Source: Bacillota bacterium
GTDB taxonomy: Bacteria; Bacillota; Bacilli; Paenibacillales; Paenibacillaceae
Reading direction: 5' to 3'
NCBI GenBank assembly: GCA_023433615.1
Contig: JAEZCJ010000185.1
Location: 1 to 43,266, forward strand
DNA length: 43,266 nucleotides
The position numbers were made by a program, and so were the translations under genes. The notes beneath the pieces were generated by a model. It saw only the letters and a list, made by a program, of their open reading frames with translations, had not been told where the DNA came from and searched no databases. Shown here in pieces: positions 25,133 to 33,620 of this stretch (positions are counted from its first letter, which is position 1; every line of letters starts with the position of its first letter).

Positions 25133-25933
25133 TTAATTACCGTAATACTCCCTCAGCACCGGAACGAGCGCCTCGGGCTTTACGATGTGCGTCTGTCCTT
25201 CGACTGTACGCATACTGGCGTCCGGCAGCGTGTCCGCCAGTGCCTGCATCGCGTTCCGCATCCACACCGGACTCTTCCCCCCGACGGCCACTAATACCTG
25301 TTGAGTGGCATTCGACCATTGATGGGCCGGGAACATCTTCCCTCTCTGATATTCCGCCGTAAGCAGCGTATCATAAGGAAGCGTGTGCGCCATAGCTTTG
25401 AGCTTCGACCAAGCAGGCATAAGCGTCATCATACCAACAACAAATCTTGGCAGACCGACGCCCTTATGCATGAAGATCTTCACCGCCCCCCCACGGCGAT
25501 TCGCGATCAATTGCGCCTGGATCTGCGCTGCATAATCTTCCGGTACAGGCGCACGGCTCGAGTCGACTACATAAGGCGCTTCATATAAAGCAAGCTTCTC
25601 AATGGAATGAAGCCGGTTCGCCGCTTCTAACGCAAGCGCGGCGCCTGACGAAATCCCGTACACGTATGCAGTGCCGCCTGCTTCATCAATCAATGCCGAC
25701 AGGTCCTCAATCTCACGTTCGATCGCGTACGAATGAGCGTTCCCGCTGTCGCCGCGGCCGCGGCGGTCATATGTATACACGGTGTAATAAGCTTGAAGCA
25801 AGGCAGCCAACGGTCCGTTCGGACCAGAAGAACGGTCGCACAACGCACCATCCACCAAGATTAAGGGATGCCCGCTGCCTCTCTTCTCGTAAGCGATTGC
25901 TGTACCGTCTTGCGAGTATACATGTCTTATCAC
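25133..25933 (-). CDS. Alpha/beta hydrolase
   Basis: The 266-residue protein has the canonical alpha/beta-hydrolase order: an N-terminal strand pair (GTAIAYEKRGSGHPLILVDG), the DRRGRGDS turn, the nucleophile elbow GISSG (Ser at about residue 95), and the C-terminal His in GQTHIVKPEALV. It would hydrolyse an ester, lactone or similar bond in the cytoplasm; members of this group are often annotated only as alpha/beta hydrolase. The start codon is GTG, with GGGGGA 7 bases ahead. The DUF1905 gene lies directly downstream. Substrate unknown. Confidence 0.87.
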   Translation of the reverse strand: MIRHVYSQDGTAIAYEKRGSGHPLILVDGALCDRSSGPNGPLAALLQAYYTVYTYDRRGRGDSGNAHSYAIEREIEDLSALIDEAGGTAYVYGISSGAALALEAANRLHSIEKLALYEAPYVVDSSRAPVPEDYAAQIQAQLIANRRGGAVKIFMHKGVGLPRFVVGMMTLMPAWSKLKAMAHTLPYDTLLTAEYQRGKMFPAHQWSNATQQVLVAVGGKSPVWMRNAMQALADTLPDASMRTVEGQTHIVKPEALVPVLREYYGN

Positions 25934-26012
25934 GCAATGATCCCCCTTTAGTATGCATCTTCAATAACTCGACGAACGGCAATCGAAATAATCGACAAAT
26001 TGCAGCAACTTT

Positions 26013-26975
26013 TTAGGTATCAATTCCGTGAGCCTTCTCGTAAGCCAAGATGAGCTCATTCGCCTGACGTTTGTTAAGTGAATCTACTGCGTTCGAAAGT
26101 TTGTATTGCTTCAGGAGATCGATCTGCGATCGTGTCGCTGGCTGCGCCTCGATGAGCGCGGTGAAGTTCACGCTTGCGAGCTGCGCACCAATGGTTTCAT
26201 CACCGCATAGATCAATGACTTCGTACATGGCATTGATCGCCTTCTCATAGTCGAGATTCTGAGCTGTTGCCGAGTCTGTACTGAGTAAGAAGCGATCGGG
26301 ATACCGGCGAATTACCGGGATATAGCTCTCTAGCGGATATTCATTGCTCGGGTCATAGGCGGAAAAGCCTGCAAAAAAATCGATATATAGATTCGGATGG
26401 CGGCTAAGAAGCTGCTCGATATTGTCCGGCGGGTTGAATACATTGGCATGTCCGAAAATGATATTCGTATCCCGATACGTTCGAAGCGCCTCTTCCAGTC
26501 CGTCGATCGGTTCTCCGAAAGGAGGATCGATATGCAGCAGGATCGGGACGCGGTAGGCCGCGCATAACGCATAGATGGCTGGGAGGTTCCCGTCCATCGG
26601 ATGCAGGGATTTCCATGCCAGCTTCGATGTTAGATGCGAGTAAGTAGATGCTGCGACTGTCTCGCCAATACCGTAATAGCCTCGCTCGAGATTGGCTTGT
26701 ACCGTTACTAGCGCAGACTCATCGTACATAGCGAAGCCCGAGAAGAACGGATAGAATCGGTCGGGGTGCTCTCTGTATGCCTCCCATGACCGCTGGTCGC
26801 TGTCGATCGCGGCCGGCTCCGATATCGCGCCGAACAGAACCGTGCGGGCGATGTGATATCGCCCCCAAGTCGCAAGCGATCCGGCGGGGATATAATAGTC
26901 CGCGTCATGATTATGGACATCTATCAGTCCGAGGTGCTTATACTTATCGAACAATTCAGGCCGCAGCGTCCGCAT
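26013..26975 (-). CDS. Amidohydrolase-2 family metal-dependent hydrolase
   Basis: This protein of about 320 residues has the TIM-barrel motifs of amidohydrolase_2 (PF04909): IDVHNHD at the first strand (two metal-binding His), ILLHIDPP and IIFGHAN as the middle His ligands, and LLSTDSATAQN with the final catalytic Asp. It would hydrolyse or decarboxylate a ring or lactone substrate; a close relative's chemistry cannot be assigned from sequence. ATG at 26975 follows GGGAGG at 8 bases, whereas the longer start has none. It diverges from the SRPBCC gene with about 125 bases between the two starts. Confidence 0.82.
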   Translation of the reverse strand: MRTLRPELFDKYKHLGLIDVHNHDADYYIPAGSLATWGRYHIARTVLFGAISEPAAIDSDQRSWEAYREHPDRFYPFFSGFAMYDESALVTVQANLERGYYGIGETVAASTYSHLTSKLAWKSLHPMDGNLPAIYALCAAYRVPILLHIDPPFGEPIDGLEEALRTYRDTNIIFGHANVFNPPDNIEQLLSRHPNLYIDFFAGFSAYDPSNEYPLESYIPVIRRYPDRFLLSTDSATAQNLDYEKAINAMYEVIDLCGDETIGAQLASVNFTALIEAQPATRSQIDLLKQYKLSNAVDSLNKRQANELILAYEKAHGIDT

Positions 26976-27045
26976 GCTGATCGCCTCCCGCTCACATCGT
27001 CTACCAATAGAATAACGAAGTCTATGTGGAAATACCATCCTAATG

Positions 27046-27054
27046 TGCTATGAT
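27046..27054 (+). promoter_or_regulatory. Extended -10 promoter of the SRPBCC gene
   Basis: TGCTATGAT is an extended -10 element (TGn then TATGAT) about 48 bases upstream of the chosen start at 27102. No good -35 is visible, as is common for extended -10 promoters. Confidence 0.4.
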
Positions 27055-27101
27055 TTGATCACGAGAAATAGATGACGAATACAAGAGAGGAGCAGCAAGT
27101 A

Positions 27102-27569
27102 ATGTTAACGCTAACGCAGCATCCATCCGTGCGAGCCGAAATGCTGATTCGCAGGCCGGTCGAGGACGTGTACGAAGCATTCGTCGATCCGTCCGTCACC
27201 ACCAAGTTCTGGTTCACCAAGAGCAACGGGCGGTTAGAAACCGGCAAACATGTGACTTGGGAATGGGAGATGTACGGCGTGGGCGATACGCTCTTCGTGC
27301 AGGAGCTTGTTCCGTATGCCAGCATTCGGATCAAATGGTCGGACAACACGATCACCGAATGGACATTCACGCCGCGCGGCGACGGCGAGACCTTCGTCTC
27401 GATCGCGAACTACGGGTTCGCTGGCAGCGGCGACGAGATCGTGAGCCAAGCGATCGACGGGATGGGCGGCTACACGATGGTACTCTGCGCACTGAAGGCC
27501 TTGCTCGAACACAACGTGATACTGAACGTCGTCGCGGACAAGGCTCCCGACGCCAACGTTGAACGCTAA
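27102..27569 (+). CDS. SRPBCC (AHSA1-type) domain protein
   Basis: This protein of about 155 residues has the AHSA1/START-like helix-grip fold: the opening strand VRAEMLIRRPVEDVYEAFVD, the turn TTKFWFTKSNG, and the long C-terminal helix GGYTMVLCALKALLEHN. Such single-domain proteins bind hydrophobic ligands and are often of unknown role in Bacillales. ATG at 27102 is preferred because AGAGGAG lies 9 bases upstream; an ATG at 27072 would add ten residues without a binding site. It is convergent with the chorismate synthase gene, whose stop is about 20 bases away. Confidence 0.82.
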   Translation: MLTLTQHPSVRAEMLIRRPVEDVYEAFVDPSVTTKFWFTKSNGRLETGKHVTWEWEMYGVGDTLFVQELVPYASIRIKWSDNTITEWTFTPRGDGETFVSIANYGFAGSGDEIVSQAIDGMGGYTMVLCALKALLEHNVILNVVADKAPDANVER

Positions 27570-27592
27570 GCGAGGAGCCTTGCGTACATCGA

Positions 27593-28648
27593 CTAGCCGA
27601 TCAGAGCGGCTTGCCGCTTGTAATGATCTTCCACGACAAGACAAGCCATCGCTTCAATGACAGGCACGATTCGCGGGCATATGCACGGGTCGTGCCTGCC
27701 TTCCGTCCTTATCTCCACCTCTTCTCCCTTGTCGTTAATTGTTCGCTGCGGCCTCGAGATCGAGGACACAGGCTTCACCGCTACGCGAAAAATAATATCC
27801 TGCCCTGTGCTGATGCCGCCGATAATGCCGCCTGCGTGGTTGGTCTCATTGCCTGCAAGGGTCATCTGATCGTTATGCTGGCTGCCTCGCATCGAGGAGC
27901 AGGCAAAGCCGGCACCGAACTCGATGCCCTTCACCGCGCCGATCGAGAGCATCGCTCGCGCCAATTCGGCATCCAGCTTATCGAATACCGGCTCGCCCAG
28001 CCCCGGCAGCACGCCTCGGATGCGGCACTCGACGATGCCGCCGCAACTGTCGCCCTGCTCGGCGAGCTGCTCGATGTATCGGATCATCTCCTGCGCTGCT
28101 GCGGGGTCGCATGCCCGGACTGCATTGCGTTCAATGGCGCTCTCGTCGTATTCACGGCAATGAATGCCCCCAATCGCTGTCGTGTATGCCAGCGCCTCCA
28201 CGCCTCTAGCCGCAAGAGATCGGCGCGCTACAGCGCCGCCGGCTACTCTCGCCGCTGTCTCTCGGCCGGACGCACGCCCGCTTCCGCGGTGATCCCGAAT
28301 ACCATATTTCTTCAAGTACGTATAGTCGGCATGGCCCGGCCTGAAGGCATGTTCAATCGCTTGGTACGCTTCCGGCCGCATGTCATGATTATGCAGCATG
28401 ATTGCGAGGGGCGTTCCTGTCGTTCGGCCTTCGAACACGCCAGACAAGATCTTCACGACATCATATTCCTTGCGCGGCGATGTAACGGAGGACTGGCCCG
28501 GCTTCCGTCGATCCATCTGTACCTGAATATACGCCTCATCCATCTCGAGCCCCGGCGTTACGCCATCCACGATCACGCCGACTGCCGCGCCATGTGACTC
28601 GCCGAATGTCGTAATCGAGAACCGCTCGCCGAATGTGTTACCGCCCAT
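27593..28648 (-). CDS. aroC: Chorismate synthase
   Basis: The 351-residue enzyme converts EPSP to chorismate with reduced FMN, the last shared step to aromatic amino acids. Family motifs are clear: TFGESHG (His at about 18) near the N-terminus, RPGHADYTYLKKYGIRDHRG, and the FMN/substrate region AFRPGHAD, IIGGIST and GRHDPCICPRIVPVIEAM. One normally fixed segment differs: the usual RGGGRSSARETA reads RGSGRASGRETA, so this is a divergent clade. ATG at 28648 overlaps the end of aroA by 11 bases with GGAGG 8 bases upstream, so the two are translationally coupled. The pair is set against a divergent LysR gene, an unusual context for a housekeeping aroC. Confidence 0.93.
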   Translation of the reverse strand: MGGNTFGERFSITTFGESHGAAVGVIVDGVTPGLEMDEAYIQVQMDRRKPGQSSVTSPRKEYDVVKILSGVFEGRTTGTPLAIMLHNHDMRPEAYQAIEHAFRPGHADYTYLKKYGIRDHRGSGRASGRETAARVAGGAVARRSLAARGVEALAYTTAIGGIHCREYDESAIERNAVRACDPAAAQEMIRYIEQLAEQGDSCGGIVECRIRGVLPGLGEPVFDKLDAELARAMLSIGAVKGIEFGAGFACSSMRGSQHNDQMTLAGNETNHAGGIIGGISTGQDIIFRVAVKPVSSISRPQRTINDKGEEVEIRTEGRHDPCICPRIVPVIEAMACLVVEDHYKRQAALIG

Positions 28649-30017
28649 CTGCCGAACCTCCTGCTTCGTACTCGATCTTCAATCCAAGAGCAGCCATTCG
28701 ATCGAAGTAATCCGGACAAGTCTTGGATACGCAGCCGGGGTCCATGATCCGGATATCGTTAACCCTCGAGCCGATCAACGCCAGTGCCATTGCCATGCGA
28801 TGATCGTCATGGGAATCAAGCAACGCCTGACTGGGGCGGCCCGGGTAGACCGTAAGGCCGTCAGGGTGTTCATCTGTGCGAATGCCCATTCTGCGCAGTT
28901 CTTGACAGATGGCGGCAATCCGGTCGCATTCATGATGCCGAATATGGGCAGCGTCTGTCATCGTGATCGGGCCGTCTGCAAAAATCGCGAGCACCGCAAC
29001 CGTCAGCGTCTGGTCCGACCAGCGCTTCATGTTCACGCTGAAGCCGCCGCGCAGCACCGCCGCGCCTTGAGCCTCCACGTAATCATGACCGCGAATAATT
29101 GTGCACCCCATCCGCTCCAACAAATCCAGCATCTCAACATCGGGCTGTGCCGTACGTGCGGCATCGATGCCTTCGATCCGAACGCGGCCGGCTGTCAGCG
29201 CCGCGAGCGCCCAGAAGTAACAGCAGGTCGACACATCGGGCTCGAGCTGCATCGTGCGGGCTTGATATCGACCGATAGGCACGGTGATCGATTGCCCATC
29301 TCCCGACACCTGAGGTTCAATGCCGAACGCTTGCATGAGCCGGAGTGTCATCTCTACGTAATCGCGCTGGACGACTTCCCCTTCGATACGTACCGTAATG
29401 GCTTCGCGTGCGTATGGTGCGGCCAACAGCAGTCCGCTGATGAATTGGCTGGACGAATCGCCCGGCAATGCGACCTCTCCGCCTGCGAGTCCAGACGCTT
29501 CCAACGTGAAGGGCAGGCTCCGCGTTGCCCCTGCGTAATCGAATCGGGCTCCAAGCTGCGTGAGCGCATCTAACAGTGGCGCAATCGGCCTTTCCTGCAG
29601 ACGATTGCTGCCTGACATTGTCCAGTTGCCATTACCCGCAGCCAGTGCGCCGGGCAGAAACCGCGCGACTGTCCCCGCCGCGCCTGCATACAGCTCAGCC
29701 ATCGGATTCGGCCAGGTGCCTCCGCAGCCTTCGACTACCGCGGATTCCTCCTCGACCGTGATGCGCACGCCGAGCTTCCTCAGGCAATCGATGGACCAGT
29801 AAGCGTCATCGCTGCGCAGGATACCCTCGATGCACGAAGTGCCCGTTGCGAGAGCAGCCAGTATTAACGCGCGATTCGTCAGGCTTTTGCTCCCCGTAAT
29901 CTGAAACGTGCCGTCGACTGATCGCATGGGCGGGTGTAATCGAACGTTCTCTACACCCGCATGGGCAGACCAAGGCGAACGTGCCTTGAGATCCGGTTGC
30001 TGCTGCATGCTATCCAT
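28638..30017 (-). CDS. aroA: EPSP synthase (3-phosphoshikimate 1-carboxyvinyltransferase)
   Basis: This enzyme of about 459 residues joins phosphoenolpyruvate to shikimate 3-phosphate and is the target of glyphosate. The phosphate-binding ITGSKSLTNRA (Lys44) is normal. The glyphosate-sensitive loop is altered: AGAAGTVARF at 111-120 has Ala where most enzymes have Asn in NAGT. RLQERPI replaces RMRERPI, and IRHHECDRI has His where Lys normally precedes the catalytic Glu. DSHDDHRMAMA at the end is normal. ATG at 30017 follows AGAGGTGG. The gene opens a two-gene operon with aroC and is divergent from a LysR gene. I read it as a divergent, possibly auxiliary EPSP synthase; glyphosate tolerance is not shown. 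Confidence 0.92.
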   Translation of the reverse strand: MDSMQQQPDLKARSPWSAHAGVENVRLHPPMRSVDGTFQITGSKSLTNRALILAALATGTSCIEGILRSDDAYWSIDCLRKLGVRITVEEESAVVEGCGGTWPNPMAELYAGAAGTVARFLPGALAAGNGNWTMSGSNRLQERPIAPLLDALTQLGARFDYAGATRSLPFTLEASGLAGGEVALPGDSSSQFISGLLLAAPYAREAITVRIEGEVVQRDYVEMTLRLMQAFGIEPQVSGDGQSITVPIGRYQARTMQLEPDVSTCCYFWALAALTAGRVRIEGIDAARTAQPDVEMLDLLERMGCTIIRGHDYVEAQGAAVLRGGFSVNMKRWSDQTLTVAVLAIFADGPITMTDAAHIRHHECDRIAAICQELRRMGIRTDEHPDGLTVYPGRPSQALLDSHDDHRMAMALALIGSRVNDIRIMDPGCVSKTCPDYFDRMAALGLKIEYEAGGSADGR

Positions 30018-30119
30018 TCCTGCCACCTCTTTCATCTCTTCGTTAGCTTGATTATAATAGGCGTGATGGAATAGATGAAATCGCAAAATCATTACCATGT
30101 GATAGAGGTGTTCTATATC
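30018..30119. promoter_or_regulatory. Divergent promoter region aroA / LysR
   Basis: A perfect -10 (TATAAT, minus strand, at 30056-30051) serves aroA, but no recognisable -35 exists 17-18 bases upstream, as expected for a LysR-activated promoter. Core bases CGCC(n)ATTATAAT recur at the purA promoter (40389-40394). The LysR start with AGAGGTG lies on the other side. Confidence 0.45.
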
Positions 30120-31019
30120 ATGATTCATCTGGAATGGTATCGGATTTTCATGCATGCAGCTCGTCTAGGGAATATGACGAAGGCCGCGCAAGAGCTGCAC
30201 ATTACGCAGCCTTCCGTCAGCTATGCGATCAAGCAGATGGAAGGCGAATTAGGCGTCAAGCTGTTCCGACGGTTGTCCAAGGGCATGGAACTGACCGAGG
30301 AAGGTCGCGCGCTGTTCGTTTACGTCGAGCAATCATTCGCGCTGCTGAATGCGGCCGAGCAGCATGTGACCGACTTGAAGCAGCTCACTGCAGGCGAAGT
30401 ACGGATCGGCGCGAGCGATACGCTGATCAAACATCTGCTGCTGCCGCAGCTGCATGCGTACCACCAAGCGAACCCCGGCATACGCATCCGGCTCTCGCAT
30501 GGCAGCACGCCCACGATCACGAAGCGGCTCTTGGACGGACAGATCGACTGCGCGGTGCTGCATCTGCCTGTCGGCGACAAGCAGTTGGACGTGCATCCCC
30601 TGCGTAATTATGAGCATGCCTGTGTCGTAGGCCAAGCGTACGTTCATCTTGCAGAGCGAACGATATCGGTTCAAGAACTGGCGAAGCTGCCGCACCTCTT
30701 GCTCTCGCCCGGCAGCAGCACCAGAATATTCGTCGAGCAATGGTTCGCCTCGCATGGTTTACGGATCAGCCCGGATATTGAATTGGGAAGCATCGACCTG
30801 TTAATCGAATTCGCGAAGCTGGGCTTCGGCGCCGCCTTCATCGCTCGGAGCTTCGTGGCGGAGGAGGTGCGCCGAGGCGACCTGATCGAGCTTCGCGTGC
30901 AGGAATCGATTCCGTACCGGAGCATCGGACTGGCCGTTCGGCGCGGCATGTCCTTGTCGCTCGCGGCCGAACGATTCGCCAAGCTGCTATCCGATGGGCT
31001 TGGCGCTGAGCAGGGATGA
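30120..31019 (+). CDS. LysR-family regulator, divergent from aroA-aroC
   Basis: This protein of about 299 residues has the LysR winged helix (MTKAAQELHITQPSVSYAIK, about residues 17-36) and a type 2 periplasmic-binding-like sensor domain with GEVRIGASDT and IELGSIDLLIEFAKLGFGAA. ATG at 30120 follows AGAGGTG, giving the N-terminus MIHLEWYRIF, which matches the second LysR of the window (DINLEWYRVF). The two proteins share many blocks along their whole length and are clear paralogs. LysR regulators usually control the divergent gene and respond to a pathway metabolite, so this one likely adjusts aroA-aroC to a shikimate-pathway compound or inhibitor. Ligand not known. Confidence 0.87.
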   Translation: MIHLEWYRIFMHAARLGNMTKAAQELHITQPSVSYAIKQMEGELGVKLFRRLSKGMELTEEGRALFVYVEQSFALLNAAEQHVTDLKQLTAGEVRIGASDTLIKHLLLPQLHAYHQANPGIRIRLSHGSTPTITKRLLDGQIDCAVLHLPVGDKQLDVHPLRNYEHACVVGQAYVHLAERTISVQELAKLPHLLLSPGSSTRIFVEQWFASHGLRISPDIELGSIDLLIEFAKLGFGAAFIARSFVAEEVRRGDLIELRVQESIPYRSIGLAVRRGMSLSLAAERFAKLLSDGLGAEQG

Positions 31020-31145
31020 GAACAGTAACCGTGAAATGTGGTCGTATTAGCTGGGGTTTTTCCAACTAAGAATCAATAATCAGTTAAATCCAAGAAAATT
31101 AGCGAGAGCAATTCCGGTTATTCGCCATAGCGAGGCCAGTGTCGC

Positions 31146-32867
31146 TTAGTTCCGAAGACGAATCCTCTCCTGCATCACCCCGATGAACGACGTTAGATCG
31201 TATACCTCTTGCTCCTTGTGGCCGTACCTCCGAACTTGAAGCGCTCCAGAGGCTTGTTCAGCGTCGCCGACGACCAGCGTATACGGAATCTTCTGCATTT
31301 GCGCCTCGCGGATCCGGTAGCCAAGCTTCTCGTTGCGCTCGTCCACCTCAGCACGAATGCCGGATTCCATCAGCTTCCGACACTGCTCTGCCGCGTACGA
31401 TACGTGCGCTTCGCTGACGGGCAATATGATCGCCTGCACGGGAGCGAGCCATATCGGAAGCGCGCCGGCATAATGCTCGAGCAGTATACCGAGGAAGCGG
31501 TCAATCGACCCGTACACCGCGCGATGGATAACGATCGGCGTCTGCTTCTCGCTCCGCTCGTCCACATAGGAGAGCTCGAATTTCTCCGGCATCTGAAAAT
31601 CCAGCTGCACCGTGCCGCATTGGTGGCTTCTGTTCAGGGCGTCGCGGATGTGGAAGTCGATCTTGGGACCATAGAAAGCGCCGTCTCCTTCGTTGATGCT
31701 ATACGGCAGCCCCGCATCCTCCAGTACGCGAGCCAGCGCCTTCTCTGCCGCCTCCCACTGCTCATCGCTTCCCATCGAATCATCCGGCCTTGTCGACAAT
31801 TCCAGCCGATATTCGAAGCCGAAGATGGCATAGATTTCCCGGATCATCGCGATCACTTGCTTGATCTCGGCTTCGATCTGTTCCGGCGTCACGAACAAGT
31901 GCGCATCGTCCTGGCAGAACGTGCGAACACGGAACAGCCCGTTCAACGCGCCGCTGAATTCATGGCGATGCACCTGCCCGAACTCGGCAAGGCGCAGCGG
32001 AAGCTCGCGATACGAGCGGCGTCTATGTTTGAAAATCAGCATATGGCCCGGACAATTCATCGGCTTGACGGCGAACTGGTGATTGTCGAGCTCCGAGAAG
32101 TACATGTTATCGCGATAATGGTCCCAATGACCGGATTGCTCCCACATGCGGCGATTCATGATGATCGGCGTGCGCACCTCCTCGCACGCGTACTTCACGA
32201 GATAATCGCGTGCCAATTGCTCCAGCTCCTGACGAACGATCGTACCCTTCGGAAGAAAGAACGGCATGCCTGGCGCTTCTTCCGCGAACATGAACAACTC
32301 AAGCTGCTGACCGAGCTTCCGGTGGTCGCGTTTCAGCGCTTCCTCGTGACCGGCAACGAATGCCGCAAGCTCCTCCGCGCTCGCGAAGGCAGCGCCGTAA
32401 ATCCGCTGCAGCATCGGTCGGCTGCTGTCCCCCCGCCAATAAGCGCCGGCCGTATTGAGCAGCTTGAAGGCCGGCATTTCGTGCGACGCGCTGGACGCTG
32501 CCCATTCGATCGGCACGACATCGAGGAACGACGCACTTCGCATGACCGCAATCTTGTCGCCTGCAGCCTCCCGAATCCATTCCGCTTTCCAAGGTTCGTT
32601 CCTGCTCTCGAACAGTAGCAAGGCCTCTTCAAGGGGCAGAAGCTCAATCGTGCTCGATGCATTCTCAGCCGCAATCCGTCGCATCTCCTCTTCAATGCCG
32701 GCTAGATCGGCATCGGACAGACGGCCGGGAACGTCAACATCGTAGTAGAAGCCCTGCTCCGTGACGACGGCCAGCCCCAGCCTCGCGCCTGCATATTGCC
32801 GTTGCACGGCCTGGGCCAGCAGCAGTGAAGCATACAGCCGCATGTGATTCAACTTGCCTTCATTCAT
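31146..32867 (-). CDS. Threonyl-tRNA synthetase without TGS and with ruined editing site
   Basis: The 573-residue enzyme attaches threonine to tRNA. The catalytic core is intact: zinc ligands Cys272 (NCPGH), His323 (DDAHLF) and His448 (VIHRA), motif 2 in VHRHEFSGALNGLFRVRTF, and an anticodon domain from about 475. The usual N-terminal TGS domain is absent. The editing domain is present but its active site is gone: the canonical HxxxH reads LYASL (residues 11-15), and the CRGPH motif reads VPIEW (residues 118-122). Editing of mischarged serine is therefore not expected. ATG at 32867 follows AAGGAGCG; two T-boxes precede the gene. It is probably a second, specialised ThrRS beside a normal one elsewhere. 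Resistance copies of ThrRS (for example against borrelidin or obafluorin) are known in producers. Confidence 0.9.
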   Translation of the reverse strand: MNEGKLNHMRLYASLLLAQAVQRQYAGARLGLAVVTEQGFYYDVDVPGRLSDADLAGIEEEMRRIAAENASSTIELLPLEEALLLFESRNEPWKAEWIREAAGDKIAVMRSASFLDVVPIEWAASSASHEMPAFKLLNTAGAYWRGDSSRPMLQRIYGAAFASAEELAAFVAGHEEALKRDHRKLGQQLELFMFAEEAPGMPFFLPKGTIVRQELEQLARDYLVKYACEEVRTPIIMNRRMWEQSGHWDHYRDNMYFSELDNHQFAVKPMNCPGHMLIFKHRRRSYRELPLRLAEFGQVHRHEFSGALNGLFRVRTFCQDDAHLFVTPEQIEAEIKQVIAMIREIYAIFGFEYRLELSTRPDDSMGSDEQWEAAEKALARVLEDAGLPYSINEGDGAFYGPKIDFHIRDALNRSHQCGTVQLDFQMPEKFELSYVDERSEKQTPIVIHRAVYGSIDRFLGILLEHYAGALPIWLAPVQAIILPVSEAHVSYAAEQCRKLMESGIRAEVDERNEKLGYRIREAQMQKIPYTLVVGDAEQASGALQVRRYGHKEQEVYDLTSFIGVMQERIRLRN

Positions 32868-32885
32868 CCGTAATCGCTCCTTCAT

Positions 32886-33150
32886 CTGTTGGAATAAGCA
32901 AAGAGCGCACCCGTCCGCAAAGGGACGAGCACGCTCGTGGTTCCACCCAGTTTTCGACTCGTCTGTCTTAGACAGCATGAGTCCTTCCTGTGTCCGGTAA
33001 CGGGAACGCCCGGCAGTTCTTACGCTCACGTACGTACGTGATTTCCGAACTGCAGCTGGCAAGGCGGTACGCGGTTGAGGCGTCCGAAGGGGCTCTCACC
33101 TGTTCCCCTCTCTCTGTGCGGCGCTTGTCAACCGTTATTGTCCTTGATCG
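32886..33150 (-). promoter_or_regulatory. T-box leader, copy proximal to the synthetase
   Basis: The conserved T-box GGGTGGAACCACG (minus strand, 32948-32936) and a Stem I segment (GTACCGCCTTG, with ACC as a likely threonine specifier at 33068-33066) are seen. UGGA would pair with a UCCA acceptor end, which suits tRNA-Thr. The terminator helix around GTCCCTTTGCGGAC is imperfect and followed by a weak T stretch, so this copy may terminate poorly. Confidence 0.85.
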
Positions 33151-33181
33151 TCACTGATAAGTTATGCGGGGCAGATACAAC

Positions 33182-33445
33182 AAAAAAAACGCTCGTCCGC
33201 AAAGGGACGAGCGTGCTCGTGGTTCCACCCAAGTTCAACTCATCGACCAATGATGGCGATGAATCCTTCGAATTCTGTAACGGGAATTCCCGGCCATCCA
33301 TATACGCACGACAATGGATCGTGATTTCCGGATCGCAGCTACAAGGCGGTAAACGCTTGTGGCTAACCGAAGGGGATTGCAGCCGTGTCCCCTCTCTCTG
33401 AGCGGTGTCCATAAGGTTCATGTCCTTGATTCTCGCTTGCTTATG
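33182..33445 (-). promoter_or_regulatory. T-box leader, distal copy
   Basis: A second T-box repeats the same order: AGAGAG Stem I element, TTTACCGCC (ACC at 33350-33348), GGTGGAACCACG (33229-33218), then a strong terminator with a 9-pair stem at 33190-33213 and eight T at 33189-33182. The two leaders are alike also at the start (ATCAAGGACA), so a tandem duplication produced them. Uncharged tRNA-Thr must release both terminators to express the synthetase. Confidence 0.85.
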
Positions 33446-33451
33446 CGGAGT

Positions 33452-33480
33452 ATTGTATGCAAATTACTCATCAATGTCAA
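33452..33480 (-). promoter_or_regulatory. Sigma-A promoter of the T-box/synthetase transcript
   Basis: On the minus strand TTGACA (33480-33475), 17 bases and TACAAT (33457-33452) give a near-consensus promoter. Transcription would start near 33445, the beginning of the distal T-box. Confidence 0.8.
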
Positions 33481-33620
33481 CCCACCAATATTGTAAGGCC
33501 CTTGTAATATTTGACTGTTCTGCACTATTTTTCGGGTACAATTCCGGTCATTAATCCTTTATTCTAAACCTTATAAGAAGATTTAGGGCCATATGGAAGT
33601 TAGAGGAATGAGGTCAGATC

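Noticed and set aside
27611..29573. Long plus-strand frames over aroC and aroA
   Set aside because: These are shadows of two clear enzymes and carry no protein-family features.
31209..32618. 470-codon plus-strand frame
   Set aside because: It lies fully antisense to the threonyl-tRNA synthetase, whose motifs are certain. Length is due to GC-rich codon structure.
33182..33213. Simple terminator of an unrelated upstream gene
   Set aside because: The hairpin is preceded by the conserved T-box sequence and the upstream gene is on the other strand, so it is a T-box attenuator.
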